In this document: in pieces, positions 37,646 through 47,274 of the stretch
How positions within the stretch are numbered: position 1 is the stretch's first letter
Layout: each line of letters begins with the position of its first letter
NCBI RefSeq assembly: GCF_011046895.1
Contig: NZ_CP049250.1
Span: 1,159,501-1,223,500, forward strand
Direction: 5' to 3'
DNA from: Rhizobium rhizoryzae
Lineage (GTDB): Bacteria; Pseudomonadota; Alphaproteobacteria; Rhizobiales; Rhizobiaceae
DNA: 64,000 bases
Translations under genes and position numbers: made by a program
The notes under the pieces: generated by a model
What the model saw: only the letters and a program-made list of their open reading frames with translations
Databases searched by the model: none
Told to the model about the DNA's origin: nothing

Positions 37646-38395
37646 TCAGCCCGACATCAAGGCCAGAGCCACTACCTTACGGCGCAGGTCAGGCTGCTCC
37701 TCCAGAACGAAATCCAGATTTTGACGCGCAAGCCGAGCATGCTCGCGCGCAATGGCTTCGGCACGAGACCCCTCACGCAGCTCTATCGCTGAAAGCATGG
37801 CCTTGTGCTGGGTCTGTGCAACAATGAGCGTGCGGTGAAACGCAGGTACATCCGACTGCGTGTTGACGAAAGCATTCGGGCTGGCGAAGGGCAGGCATGC
37901 TATCCGCTCGATTTCCCGCATGAGAACTTCACTGCCGCAGAGGTTCCATAGAAGGCGATGGAAGTCACCGTTCAGGACTTCATAACGCTCGAAATCCACG
38001 TCATGAGCACCAACCTGCATCACGAGGTCGAGTTGGCGAACAACCTCGTGCATCGCTCTCAGGGGACTTGCCGGTGCGCCCCTCTCTGCGGCCAGCCGCG
38101 CTGCAGTTCCCTCCAGCACGCCGCGAAGTTCGATCGCATCGAAGACCTCCTGCCTGCTAAAGGATCGCACCGCATAGCCGCCGGACGGGATCAGGCAGAC
38201 CAGACCTTCCTGTTCAAGTCGCTGCAGGGCGCTGCGCAACGGAGTGCGCGAGACACCGAGACGCTGGGCCAATGCGACTTCCGAGAGGCGCTCGCCTGGT
38301 TCCACATCGCCGGTGAGGACGAGATCTCGCAAGGCAAGCAGGGCCTTTGCGCTCTGCTGTTTCGGCTCGCGTTCCGCTTCCATGCCACTCGTCAC
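37646..38395 (-). CDS. GntR-family (FadR/FCD type) regulator of the van operon
   Basis: A 249-aa regulator. The N-terminal winged helix has GERLSEVALAQRLGVSRTPL and RSALQRLEQEGLV (about residues 37-70). The C-terminal helical FCD domain has the metal/ligand His and Asp residues in DFHRLLW and the FHRTLIVAQTQHKAML helix. The GTG start overlaps the oxygenase stop by 4 bases (GTGA), so translation is coupled; an ATG at 38383 is an alternative. Its position inside the operon suggests autoregulation through the TGTATACA palindromes upstream of vanA. Its role resembles VanR, but this is inferred. Confidence 0.9.
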   Translation of the reverse strand: MTSGMEAEREPKQQSAKALLALRDLVLTGDVEPGERLSEVALAQRLGVSRTPLRSALQRLEQEGLVCLIPSGGYAVRSFSRQEVFDAIELRGVLEGTAARLAAERGAPASPLRAMHEVVRQLDLVMQVGAHDVDFERYEVLNGDFHRLLWNLCGSEVLMREIERIACLPFASPNAFVNTQSDVPAFHRTLIVAQTQHKAMLSAIELREGSRAEAIAREHARLARQNLDFVLEEQPDLRRKVVALALMSG

Positions 38396-39441
38396 TCTGC
38401 CGCCACGACCTTTGGTCTCGTTTCCTCATCGATCATGCGGTCAATGAGCTTTCGGGCCCACATTGATCCGGCGTCAATGTTGAGATTGTAGAAGCGATGG
38501 TCAGGGTTGGCATCGATTGCCTTCTGCTGAGCCTCCAGCACCACCTCATCCTCGCGGAACACGCCCGCAACACCCTCGCGCAGTTCGTGTGTGCGCGCCT
38601 GATTGCCGAGATCGTAGTTTCGGGCAAAGGCCCAGAAGTAGAGGCAGGTTTTGTCGGTCGCAGGCGTAATCGTGTTCAGCACGTAACCGTTCACGCCCTT
38701 TGAACGATCACCCTGCGGGGCACCGGTGCCGGCTTCGGCTACGCCGACATCAATGGTCACGGTGCAAGGGGCTTCAAAGCGGATGATCTGCCAACGGTCG
38801 ACCTTGCCGGGGCGTCCATACTGCTTGCGCCAGAAGGGCGGCGGATCGATGTTTTCCATCCAGCGGGTGATGTACGCGAATCGATCGGAGTGGCTCGCGT
38901 CGAAGGGTGCCTCAGCCACAGCGCGATTGCCGATCGAAGAGCCGTGCACAAAGGTCTCGTGCGTCAGGTCCATCAGATTGTCGACGACCAGTCGGTAATC
39001 GCATTTGACCTCGATCAGCTTTCCGTCTGCGGCCCAGTCCGGATCCTTGTTCCAATGCAGGTCGGGAATGAGGAGAGGATCTGCAAGAGAGGGGTCGCCC
39101 GGCCAGATCCAGATGAAGCGGTGCTTTTCGGCAATCGGGTAAGACTTCACGCAGGCTGATGGATTGATGGTGTCCTGAGACGGCATGTATACACAGCGGC
39201 CGGTGTCGTCGAATTCCAGGCCGTGATAGCCGCAGACCACATTATCACCTTCCAGCCTGCCCAAGGAGAGCGGCACCAGCCTGTGCCAACAGGCATCGGC
39301 AAGCGCGACGGGCGTTCCGTCATTCTTGCGATAGAGGACAACCGGTTTGTTGCAGATGGTGCGTGGCAGAAGTGCCCGCTTCAACTCTACATCATAGGCA
39401 GCGGCATACCAGGCGTTCAGCGGGAAAGTTGGCTTTGACAT
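38392..39441 (-). CDS. vanA: Rieske aromatic O-demethylase oxygenase (VanA-like)
   Basis: Terminal oxygenase that demethylates a methoxylated aromatic acid, probably vanillate, to the phenol plus formaldehyde. It has 349 aa. The Rieske [2Fe-2S] ligands are C51/H53 in CWH and C70/H73 in CGYH. The mononuclear iron motif is DNLMDLTHETFVH. The ATG at 39441 has AGGAG 8 bases upstream; ATG at 39447 and GTG at 39450 are also in frame. It is first in the operon oxygenase-GntR-reductase. Family assignment is secure, the substrate inferred. Confidence 0.9.
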   Translation of the reverse strand: MSKPTFPLNAWYAAAYDVELKRALLPRTICNKPVVLYRKNDGTPVALADACWHRLVPLSLGRLEGDNVVCGYHGLEFDDTGRCVYMPSQDTINPSACVKSYPIAEKHRFIWIWPGDPSLADPLLIPDLHWNKDPDWAADGKLIEVKCDYRLVVDNLMDLTHETFVHGSSIGNRAVAEAPFDASHSDRFAYITRWMENIDPPPFWRKQYGRPGKVDRWQIIRFEAPCTVTIDVGVAEAGTGAPQGDRSKGVNGYVLNTITPATDKTCLYFWAFARNYDLGNQARTHELREGVAGVFREDEVVLEAQQKAIDANPDHRFYNLNIDAGSMWARKLIDRMIDEETRPKVVAAE

Positions 39442-39464
39442 GTGCATCACTCCTCTTAATGAGA

Positions 39465-39493
39465 AGGTTTGCTCAATGTATACATTCTGTCAA
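39465..39493 (-). promoter_or_regulatory. vanA promoter with palindromic operator
   Basis: On the minus strand a consensus -35 TTGACA (39493-39488) is followed at 17 bases by a weak -10 candidate AAACCT (39470-39465). The spacer contains the perfect 12-bp palindrome AATGTATACATT (39475-39486). Its GT-N2-AC core fits FadR-type GntR operators. A repressor bound here would block polymerase. Confidence 0.7.
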
Positions 39494-39550
39494 GCGGCTA
39501 GTGAAATTTGCAACGAATTTCCCTTTCGGCCAGACTGAATGGCTCCCTTC

Positions 39551-39558
39551 TGTATACA
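39551..39558. promoter_or_regulatory. Second TGTATACA operator-like site
   Basis: The same 8-bp palindrome core as in the vanA promoter lies 74 bp upstream of it, about seven helical turns. It is positioned for co-operative or looped binding of the GntR regulator. Confidence 0.5.
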
Positions 39559-39577
39559 TAAAGACTGGAGGTGCGGA

Positions 39578-41128
39578 TCAGTCAGAAATGATCTTCAGGC
39601 GCTGGCCGGGTGTGATCGACGCGCCTGTGGGCAACGCGTTCAGAACACGAAACAGGTCAAGCTTACGGTCCGTTCCCATCATTCTGGCAGACAGCGTGGT
39701 TATCGTGTCGCCCTGTTGAGCCGTCACCACACGAACGCGCAGCGGCTTCAGATCCGCCGCTTCCTGAGGGGTTATCTTGCGGAAGCTGTTGCGGATCGTT
39801 TCAGCCGTCGCCTGGAGGGTTGAATTGCCTTTTGGCACCGCTGTCAGGAATCGGAAGATCCGCTTGTCCATGCGGATTACGGTCACATCGAAATCCCACC
39901 GTTCCGCAGAGGCTTTCGCATTGGCGGCAGGCAGGCCGTTTACGGTGATGTCTCGAACGGTATTCGGCTGCAGGCCAGCAACCCAGCCGCTTGTCAGATA
40001 GTTGGTCAGGCTCTGCGTATCGCTGCCTTCGACGCCATCGAAGCGGATAGCCGTCTCATCCGGTCCGGTTGCCAATACGGCTTCGGCCTTGTTATCGATC
40101 CGGAAGCCTTCCGGCACATCGAAACGTATGCCAAGGCCTGCATGCAGGAAGGTCTCGTTGCGAACATAGCCTTCCTCCGGGCTGTCGCCGTAGAGAAGTC
40201 CATCGATGCCGTTGAGGTAGTAATCGCGCCCCTTGTCGCCGACGGTTCCCTCCTGCCCAAAAGCGCGTGCGTGCTGGCGCGCCAGTTCCACGCGTTGCGG
40301 CGCGTTGGGGTGACTGGACAGAAAGTCCAGGCTCTGGTCGCTTTCCGGATCTACCGAGGAGAAGCGGGCATAGGCAGCCATGCTGTCCAGAAAACGTGCT
40401 GCGGCATAGGCATCGTAACCGGCCTCACCCAGCATACGCACGCCGATCACATCCGCCTGCAGTTCCTGCTGCCGGGAAAAGGCTGCGAGACGCAGCTTGC
40501 CACGGGCAAGAGCCTGCTTGCCGGCCAGATCGCTGGAAAGAACTTCAGCCACGACACGGCTCGCGATGACTTCGGCCTCTTCTCGCTTCTGTCGCTCGAT
40601 GCCGTGATTGGCGGTCACATGCGCCATTTCATGGCTGAGTACAGCGGCGACCTCCGAGGCGTCATTTGCCAGCGCCAGCAGGCCACGGGTTACATAAAGA
40701 TAGCCGCCTGGTAGCGCAAACGCATTGATGGCCGGCGAGTTCAGAATGGTTATGCGATACGACTGATTGGGGTTTTCTGATACCGCGGTCAGTGCGCCGG
40801 TGATACGCGCAACCAGCCTTTCCGTCTTGGCATCGTGATATTCGCCGCCGTAGCTTGCCAGAATGCGCGGATGTTCGCGTGCCCCCATGGCGGCTCGAGG
40901 ATCGTTTTTCTGGACCGTATCGACGATCTGCGGGTTGGTGGAGGGTTTCAGATCGGCCTGGTAGCTTTGGTCCAGGATGGACTGGCAGCTCGTCAGAAGC
41001 GTCGCTGCGGCAAGCATGGAGACGAGCGCGCGGTATCCGTGCCGCTTCCGGGAGGTGCGGGTTGCTGCAAGTGCCTGTCCGGGGCAGTCTCCCCCGGTGA
41101 TGCTGGAACCTTCAATCGGAAATATCAT
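39578..41128 (-). CDS. M48 family metalloprotease lipoprotein with LysM-like end
   Basis: Periplasmic, probably outer-membrane anchored zinc protease of up to 516 aa. A basic stretch and hydrophobic helix end in lipobox LTSC (Cys near 48). The protease domain has HEMAHVTANH as the zinc and catalytic site and the third ligand in SRQQELQADVIG. The C-terminal 60 residues (VVTAQQGDTITTLSARMMG ... ITPGQRLKI) look like a LysM peptidoglycan-binding module. The family resembles BepA/LoiP with an added module. The N-terminus is unusually long before the signal peptide, so the true start may be downstream of 41128. Confidence 0.88.
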   Translation of the reverse strand: MIFPIEGSSITGGDCPGQALAATRTSRKRHGYRALVSMLAAATLLTSCQSILDQSYQADLKPSTNPQIVDTVQKNDPRAAMGAREHPRILASYGGEYHDAKTERLVARITGALTAVSENPNQSYRITILNSPAINAFALPGGYLYVTRGLLALANDASEVAAVLSHEMAHVTANHGIERQKREEAEVIASRVVAEVLSSDLAGKQALARGKLRLAAFSRQQELQADVIGVRMLGEAGYDAYAAARFLDSMAAYARFSSVDPESDQSLDFLSSHPNAPQRVELARQHARAFGQEGTVGDKGRDYYLNGIDGLLYGDSPEEGYVRNETFLHAGLGIRFDVPEGFRIDNKAEAVLATGPDETAIRFDGVEGSDTQSLTNYLTSGWVAGLQPNTVRDITVNGLPAANAKASAERWDFDVTVIRMDKRIFRFLTAVPKGNSTLQATAETIRNSFRKITPQEAADLKPLRVRVVTAQQGDTITTLSARMMGTDRKLDLFRVLNALPTGASITPGQRLKIISD

Positions 41129-41359
41129 GCTTCCAAGCCCGCCATCCGGCGCATCCTGCGACCCTTGCCGCGATCTCCTGCGAATATGCGGATGGCAAGA
41201 TGTTTCTCCGTGAACCGCCTCAACTTACTTAAGTAGTTAGCGGCGAAAGGGCAAACATCATTCCGCTCTTTTCTTGCATTGCGGCATCGCATTGATGCAA
41301 GTCTAAAATGTGGCGCCGGAGTTAACGTCTCGTGAACCTTTGCAAGATTTCACCAAGCT

Positions 41360-42016
41360 CTAGAGGCGCTGTACAACTTCGCCGTTCTCGATATGGATGA
41401 CGTTCTGCGCCAGACGGCTGATATCATCCGGGTTATGACTGACGAGAAGCACGGTATTGGCAGTTTCGCGATGCAGTTTCAGCAGCAGAGTTCCCATGTC
41501 CGCACGGAGGGCAGGGTCCAGCGCCCCAAATGGCTCGTCCAGCAACAGAAGCGGTTTCTTGCGTACAAGAGCGCGGGCGAAGGCCACCCGCTGCCGCTCA
41601 CCGCCGGACAGGGTCGCGGGTTTGCGCTTCTCCATGCCTGATAGTCCTACCCAATCCAGTGCATCACCGACCGCGCGCCTGTCCTGCGCGGTCAGTTTCA
41701 GGGCCGGATCGATTCCAAGGCCGATATTGGTGAAGAGATCGAGATGGGTGAAGAGGTTGTTATCCTGAAAGACAAGGGAGATCGGCCGCTCGGCGGGATG
41801 TGCGTTCGATAGATCATGGCCATTGATGATGACCTCACCGCTATCCGGCTGTTCGAAACCGGCAAGGAGATTCAGGAACGTCGATTTGCCTGACCCGGAT
41901 GGTCCCGTGATGGCGGTTATGATGCCTGGTCTGACAGAGCAGTCGAAGTGGAATTTCGTCGCTCCGAGGTTGAAGCGAACATTGCGCATCTCGAGACCGG
42001 GACTGTGTTTGCTCAT
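41360..42016 (-). CDS. thiQ: Thiamine ABC transporter ATP-binding protein ThiQ
   Basis: ATPase of the thiamine/TPP importer (218 aa) with Walker A GPSGSGKS near residues 37-44, signature LSGGERQR and Walker [13 protein letters not shown]. Its ATG overlaps the ThiP stop as ATGA, so translation is coupled. Third gene of thiBPQ, controlled by the TPP riboswitch upstream of thiB. Confidence 0.94.
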   Translation of the reverse strand: MSKHSPGLEMRNVRFNLGATKFHFDCSVRPGIITAITGPSGSGKSTFLNLLAGFEQPDSGEVIINGHDLSNAHPAERPISLVFQDNNLFTHLDLFTNIGLGIDPALKLTAQDRRAVGDALDWVGLSGMEKRKPATLSGGERQRVAFARALVRKKPLLLLDEPFGALDPALRADMGTLLLKLHRETANTVLLVSHNPDDISRLAQNVIHIENGEVVQRL

Positions 42017-43629
42017 CTCTGTCGCCTGTTGCCTACGGTGCCAAGGATCGTGAAGCCCAGGCAGACCATGCCCAGCAGCAGCGCATACCCATCAGCATCC
42101 GCGGTTCTGTAGCTGCCCATGCTACTGTAGACCAGCCACGGCAAGGTTAGCAGATCCTGTGAACTGAAGAGCGCCACGGCCCCCAGATCGCCCAGCGAGA
42201 GCGCCATGGCAAAGGAGAGTGCCGTCAAGGCTGGCCTGAAGAGGACCGGCCAATCGACGATCCGGAAGCGGGCCCAGCCTGTCAGGCCAAGATGGGCGCA
42301 GAGCCTGTCCGTCTGTGCTGCATGGGCCCGAATGGCAGGCTCGATCACGCGGATCACGAAAGGAAGCGCCATCAGCATGTTGATCGCGGCGATTAGCGCT
42401 GGTGCGAAAAAATTGACATCGCCGAAGGGCCTCAGTGACAGGAACCACCCGGTTCCCAGCACCACCGGCGGCACGAGCAGCACAAGGGAAGATGCTGCCG
42501 AAAGGCTTGACCCAAGCACGCGAGAGGCCCGGGAACTGGTTCTTCGAACGCTGAGCACATGATCGGCGCCAATGATCCCGAAACCGATGGTGACCGCTGA
42601 CGCGCCTGCGCAGAATGCAATGGAAAGACTTGTGAGCAGTGCCTGCCGGAAATCTGGCTCCAGGACGAGGCGCTCAAGGTCAGCCGACAGCCCGGACACG
42701 AGGATCATCGCAAGCGGCAGGATCAGGAAGGTAGCGGCCAAGAGAATGACGATGGCGTCGCTGCTGCGGGCAAGGCGCGAGCGGCCATCGTAGCGGCTCC
42801 ACAATCTCCCTTCGCCGACGGCCGTGTCTTCCGCTTTCGGCAGCAGGTTCAAGCAGAGCAATATGACTGTCGTCACTGCGATCTGCATTAAAGCCAGGGC
42901 AATTGCGCGGGGCGGATCGAAATCGAAACGCAGTGTCTGATAGATCGCTACTTCGAGCGTCGTGGCGGCAGGGCCGCCGCCTAGAACCAGCACCAGCGTG
43001 AAACTGGTAGCGCAGAGCATGAAGATAAGCCCGCTGGTCGCCGGAATGACACGCATAAGAGCGGGTAGCTCCACATGACGAAGAATAGACAACCGCCTCA
43101 TGCCGAGACTTGCCGTCAACCGCCAGTATTCCTGGGGCAGCCGCTCCAAGGCCGCCAGCATCATGCGGGTTGCCAGCGGCAGGTTGAAAAAGACATGAGC
43201 GATCAGAATACCGCTCAGGCCATAGATGCTGATGGGTTGCTCAAGACCCAAAGCTTGGAGCGCCTTGTTCACAAGTCCCTGTCGCCCGAAGATGCCAATG
43301 AGGCCGAGCGCACCTATAAGAACAGGCAGTCCCATGGGCACGGCCATGAGGCGCACGAGCCAGATACGCCCGGGGAATTTCGTCTGCCGAGCCAGTGCCA
43401 AGGCGACCGGCAGCGCAAGACACAGGGAAAGCGCAGTGGAAAGGGTAGCCTGCAACAATGTGACACGCAGCAGGCTGAGGGTATAGTCGTCCACCACACT
43501 GCCCTGGACGAGACCGGTGGGAGCGAATGCCAGAAGAACTGCCACAGGAACCAGAACGAGCAGAGCGATGACGGTCAGGGCCGCAACGCCACCCGCCAGC
43601 CCGCGCTGCTGTTCAGACCGTGTCAGCAT
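42013..43629 (-). CDS. thiP: Thiamine ABC transporter permease ThiP
   Basis: Fused two-domain permease of 538 aa with about 12 membrane helices. Each half has a binding-protein-dependent transport motif ([20 protein letters not shown] near residues 167-186, and the degenerate second copy with [19 protein letters not shown]). This fusion is the family norm. The start ATG lies 6 bp after the thiB stop. Confidence 0.94.
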   Translation of the reverse strand: MLTRSEQQRGLAGGVAALTVIALLVLVPVAVLLAFAPTGLVQGSVVDDYTLSLLRVTLLQATLSTALSLCLALPVALALARQTKFPGRIWLVRLMAVPMGLPVLIGALGLIGIFGRQGLVNKALQALGLEQPISIYGLSGILIAHVFFNLPLATRMMLAALERLPQEYWRLTASLGMRRLSILRHVELPALMRVIPATSGLIFMLCATSFTLVLVLGGGPAATTLEVAIYQTLRFDFDPPRAIALALMQIAVTTVILLCLNLLPKAEDTAVGEGRLWSRYDGRSRLARSSDAIVILLAATFLILPLAMILVSGLSADLERLVLEPDFRQALLTSLSIAFCAGASAVTIGFGIIGADHVLSVRRTSSRASRVLGSSLSAASSLVLLVPPVVLGTGWFLSLRPFGDVNFFAPALIAAINMLMALPFVIRVIEPAIRAHAAQTDRLCAHLGLTGWARFRIVDWPVLFRPALTALSFAMALSLGDLGAVALFSSQDLLTLPWLVYSSMGSYRTADADGYALLLGMVCLGFTILGTVGNRRQR

Positions 43630-43635
43630 TCGGTC

Positions 43636-44646
43636 TTACTTTGCGCTCATGGCCGTCTGCCACTCGCGAATCCAGGCCTGACGATTCTTGGCAACCTCGG
43701 CTGATGGCATCAGAAAGGTTTTCTCGGGCTGCGGCAGTTTGGAAAAGGCTTCTGGCAGGGGGCTCGATGTCGGCGCGACTGGCATCATCCAGTTTGTCGT
43801 CGGAATGATCCCCTGAAACTCGGGGGATAGCGTGAAGGAGAGGAATTTGCGGGCCAGATCCTGGTTTTGGCTTGCCTTCAGCATGCCCGCCACTTCGATC
43901 TGAATGTAGTGTCCCTCTTCGAACTTCGCAGCCTGATAGCGATCCGTCTTTTCCTCGACCATGTGATAGGCGGGCGAGGTGACATAGGAGAGCACCATCG
44001 GCGCCTCGCCCTTGGTAAACAGGCCATAGGCTTCCGACCAGCCGGGCGTGACTGTCAAAACGCGGTTCTTCAGCTTCGCCCACGCCTCTGGTGCCTTGTC
44101 GCCATAGACCGATTTGACCCAGAGAAGCAGGCCAAGACCGGGTGTTGACGTGCGTGGATCCTGGATCACGATTTTCTGCGAGGCATCGCCCTCAACCAGG
44201 TCTTTCAGGCTCTTTGGCGGCGTTTTCAGGACTTGTGTATCGTAGACGACGGCGAAATGCCCGTAGTCATAGGGAACGAAGACGTCGTCCTTGAAACTTC
44301 CGGGAACCTTGGCAGAGGTCGTGTCGATGCCGTGGGGTGCAAAAAGGCCTGTCTGCTTGGCTTCTTCAATAAGATTGGTGTCGAGGCCGAGGGCAATATC
44401 GGCCTTCGACGTCTGACCTTCCAGCTTCAACCGCGTCAGCAGTGCCACGCCATCCGAAACGCCGACGAAGTTGACCGTGCAGCCACATGTCTTCTCGAAA
44501 GCCGCCTTGACCTTCGGTCCGGGGCCCCACTTCGAGATGAAGCTTTCATAGGTATAGACTGTGAGGCTTTTCGCTTCCTGAGCGTTGCTGGTCGGTGCCA
44601 GCAACAGACCGAGAAGACCACAAACAATTGCTAGGGGAGATTTCAT
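43636..44646 (-). CDS. thiB: Thiamine-binding periplasmic protein ThiB
   Basis: Solute-binding protein for thiamine, TMP and TPP (336 aa). Signal peptide [23 protein letters not shown], then the family start [18 protein letters not shown] and [12 protein letters not shown], and later [19 protein letters not shown]. The ATG at 44646 has GAGGTA upstream. First gene of the thiBPQ operon; transcription passes through a TPP riboswitch. Confidence 0.94.
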   Translation of the reverse strand: MKSPLAIVCGLLGLLLAPTSNAQEAKSLTVYTYESFISKWGPGPKVKAAFEKTCGCTVNFVGVSDGVALLTRLKLEGQTSKADIALGLDTNLIEEAKQTGLFAPHGIDTTSAKVPGSFKDDVFVPYDYGHFAVVYDTQVLKTPPKSLKDLVEGDASQKIVIQDPRTSTPGLGLLLWVKSVYGDKAPEAWAKLKNRVLTVTPGWSEAYGLFTKGEAPMVLSYVTSPAYHMVEEKTDRYQAAKFEEGHYIQIEVAGMLKASQNQDLARKFLSFTLSPEFQGIIPTTNWMMPVAPTSSPLPEAFSKLPQPEKTFLMPSAEVAKNRQAWIREWQTAMSAK

Positions 44647-44699
44647 CAACGCTACCTCGACCAAAAGAGTTCAGGGAATAGGCGTCGATTTGAACGGTC

Positions 44700-44790
44700 T
44701 AATCCCTCCGCCGGTGTTAACCGGATCAGGTTCCGCGGGTTGGCTTCCAGATGGAAAACCTCTCAGCCATCTTCATGGCACCCCGTTAGA
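44700..44790 (-). promoter_or_regulatory. TPP riboswitch (THI element)
   Basis: The minus strand reads ACGGGGTGCC, GGCTGAGAGG, and ACCTGATCCGGTTAACACCGG followed by CGGAGGGAT, the full set of conserved thiamine pyrophosphate aptamer segments in order. It lies about 54 bases before the thiB ATG and should lower thiBPQ expression when TPP is high. With no obvious terminator in the short space, control is probably at translation initiation. Confidence 0.96.
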
Positions 44791-44839
44791 GCGTCGAAAC
44801 ATGTATCGGGCGGCCCGCTGTTTGGCAAGCGGTCCGCGC

Positions 44840-45292
44840 TTATCGATTGGCAGCAGTCAATGTCCGCAACTGCTGGGGCATAGCCGCAATGCTGCCGATG
44901 CGGTTTGCAATGGCATAGGAAACGGTATCTTGCAGGATATGCGGCATGACGGGCTTCGTCAGGACACCGAGCGGGCGCACGTCCTGACCTTCCAGTTGTT
45001 CCGGGTTAGCCGTCATGAAGACAACGGTGATCCCGAACCGCTCTGCCAGCTCGCGTCCGATGGAGGGACCGGTGGCACCATCGGACAGATTGACGTCGAC
45101 GAAGGCGATATCCGCGTGCGGGGCCAGCGCCAAAGCATGGTCTCGACCGCTGGCAAAACCGGCCACCGTCAATCCCATTTCCTCAATGGTCTCGGCGATA
45201 TCGAGAGCGATCAGAAATTCATCTTCGACAATCAGGACTCGTTGATTCATGGCTGTATCTTCCAGCCGACGACGCATAACTTGAGCCGACAT
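44840..45292 (-). CDS. Receiver-only response regulator
   Basis: Single-domain CheY-like protein (150 aa, or 136 aa from the ATG at 45250). Acidic pocket in VEDEF, phosphorylatable Asp in AFVDVNLSDG, conserved Thr/Ala in FMTANPE, and Lys in LTKPVMP. No output domain, so it acts by binding a partner or as a phosphate sink. No histidine kinase is adjacent. The cognate kinase is not known from this window. Both possible starts have modest ribosome sites. Confidence 0.88.
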   Translation of the reverse strand: MSAQVMRRRLEDTAMNQRVLIVEDEFLIALDIAETIEEMGLTVAGFASGRDHALALAPHADIAFVDVNLSDGATGPSIGRELAERFGITVVFMTANPEQLEGQDVRPLGVLTKPVMPHILQDTVSYAIANRIGSIAAMPQQLRTLTAANR

Positions 45293-45442
45293 GGGGACAT
45301 CCCTTCGTTGAACGCTAACATAGCCGGAACCGCATTTCCGACCCTGTAGCCTCCGAACGTGCCAATATGGGATTTGTTCCGGGACGTGACTCGAATCCGG
45401 AAAACTAACGAAACATTAATCTTAACATAAACTTAAGCGAGT

Positions 45443-47269
45443 TTAGCCTTCCAGCTCTTCCCGCAGCATTTCGAGCTCCAGCCATTCTTCTTCCATGGCT
45501 GTCAGTTTGGTGCGCAAGGCTTCCATCTCTGAGGCGAGGCGGTTGAAGGCAGCCGGATCCTTCGTGAAGAGATTTGGATCGGCCATCTTGGCCTCGCGGG
45601 CCGCAATGTCCTTGCCGATCTTGTCCATCTCTTTCGGCAGGTTTTCGAGCGCAAACTTCTGCTTGTAGGAAAGCTTGCCCTGCGCTTTGGGTGCCGAGGC
45701 TTGAGCGGGTGCGGAAGCGGCTTCCGCCTTGGCCTTCTCCTTCTCGGCCTTGCGCTTTTCCTCCAGCGCGCCTTTGCGCTGAGCCATCATGTCCGTATAG
45801 CCGCCGGCATATTCGATCCAGCGTCCGTCAGGCGCTTCCGGATTTGCCGGCGCGATGGTGGATGTCACGGTGCGATCGAGGAAGTCACGATCGTGGCTGA
45901 CAAGGATGACGGTGCCGCTGAAGCCGGAGACGATTTCCTGCAACAGGTCCAGCGTCTCGATGTCGAGGTCGTTGGTCGGCTCATCGAGGATCAGCAGGTT
46001 CGAGGGCCGTGCCATGATGCGGGCCAGGATCAGGCGCGCGCGCTCGCCACCGGAAAGGTTTCGGATCGGCGTGCGCATCTGCTCCGGCTGAAACAGAAAG
46101 TCCTTCATGTATCCAGCAACATGGCGCTGCTCGCCATTCACCAGCAGGTTCTCGCCGCGTCCATCTGTCAGGTAGTGACTCAGCGTATCTTCGAGGTTCA
46201 GGTCTTCGCGCTTCTGGTCGAGCGTCGCGATTTCCAGATTGGTGCCGAGCTTGATGATACCTGAATCCGGCTCCAGCTGGCCGGTCAGCATTTTCAGAAG
46301 CGTTGTTTTGCCTGCACCGTTCGGCCCCACAAGACCGATGCAATCGCCACGATGCACGCGGATGGAAAAGGGCGCGACGATCTGGCGCTCTTCATACCGC
46401 TTGGTGATGGCTTCCGCCTCGATCACCAGCTTGCCGCTTTCCTTGCCTTCGGTGGCGCTCGCCTGAATGGTGCCTTGCGGACCGCGATGGCCGCGGTATT
46501 CCGCCCGCAGGCTCTGCAGTTCACCAAGACGGCGCATATTGCGCTTGCGGCGTGCCGTCACGCCGTAGCGAAGCCAGTGCTCCTCGCGCTCGATCTGCCG
46601 CCCCAGCTTGTGTTGTTCCAGCTCTTCGGCTTCCAGCACCTCATCGCGCCAGGCTTCGAAATGGACAAAACCGCGATCCATGCGGCGGGAGGTGCCGCGA
46701 TCCAGCCAGACGACGGCGGTCGAAACCTTTTCCAGAAAGCGGCGGTCGTGCGAGATAAGAACCAGCGCACTGCGGCTCTTCAGCATTTCGCCTTCCAACC
46801 ATTCGATGGTTGGCAGGTCCAGATGGTTGGTCGGCTCGTCCAGCATCAGGATGTCGGGTTCAGGCGCCATGACACGGGCAAGTGCCGCACGGCGAGCCTC
46901 GCCACCGGACAGACGGCGCGGATCTTCCTCACCCGTCAGGCCCAGATGGCTGAGCAGGTAGGTTACGCGGTACGGGTCGTCACCCGGTCCCAGTCCCGCC
47001 TCGCAATAGGCCTGCACCGTCGTGTAGCCGGCAAAATCCGGCGCCTGCTCCAGATAGCGGATCGTGGAGGAAGGGTGGCGAAAGACTTCGCCCGATTGCG
47101 CTTCCACGAGCCCTGCAGCGATTTTCATCAGGGTGGATTTGCCTGAACCGTTGCGGCCCACAAGACAGATACGGTCGCCTGGCTCGACCTGAAAGTTGGC
47201 GCCGTCGAGCAGCGGCGTGCCACCGAAGCTTAAACGAATGTCATCGAGCTTGAGAATGGGAGGTGCCAT
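45443..47269 (-). CDS. uup: ABC-F family ATPase, Uup-type
   Basis: Soluble protein (608 aa) with two ABC cassettes and no membrane domain. The first Walker A is GRNGSGKS, the signature LSGGEARRA and Walker B ILMLDEPTNHLDLP. The second set is GPNGAGKT, LSGGERARL and LILDEPTNDLDIE. A linker helix and a C-terminal Lys/Glu/Ala-rich coiled coil (about residues 515-605) match Uup, which binds DNA and ribosomes. It starts 5 bp after the thiamine pyrophosphokinase stop, so they are co-transcribed. Confidence 0.93.
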   Translation of the reverse strand: MAPPILKLDDIRLSFGGTPLLDGANFQVEPGDRICLVGRNGSGKSTLMKIAAGLVEAQSGEVFRHPSSTIRYLEQAPDFAGYTTVQAYCEAGLGPGDDPYRVTYLLSHLGLTGEEDPRRLSGGEARRAALARVMAPEPDILMLDEPTNHLDLPTIEWLEGEMLKSRSALVLISHDRRFLEKVSTAVVWLDRGTSRRMDRGFVHFEAWRDEVLEAEELEQHKLGRQIEREEHWLRYGVTARRKRNMRRLGELQSLRAEYRGHRGPQGTIQASATEGKESGKLVIEAEAITKRYEERQIVAPFSIRVHRGDCIGLVGPNGAGKTTLLKMLTGQLEPDSGIIKLGTNLEIATLDQKREDLNLEDTLSHYLTDGRGENLLVNGEQRHVAGYMKDFLFQPEQMRTPIRNLSGGERARLILARIMARPSNLLILDEPTNDLDIETLDLLQEIVSGFSGTVILVSHDRDFLDRTVTSTIAPANPEAPDGRWIEYAGGYTDMMAQRKGALEEKRKAEKEKAKAEAASAPAQASAPKAQGKLSYKQKFALENLPKEMDKIGKDIAAREAKMADPNLFTKDPAAFNRLASEMEALRTKLTAMEEEWLELEMLREELEG

Positions 47270-47274
47270 GTGCG

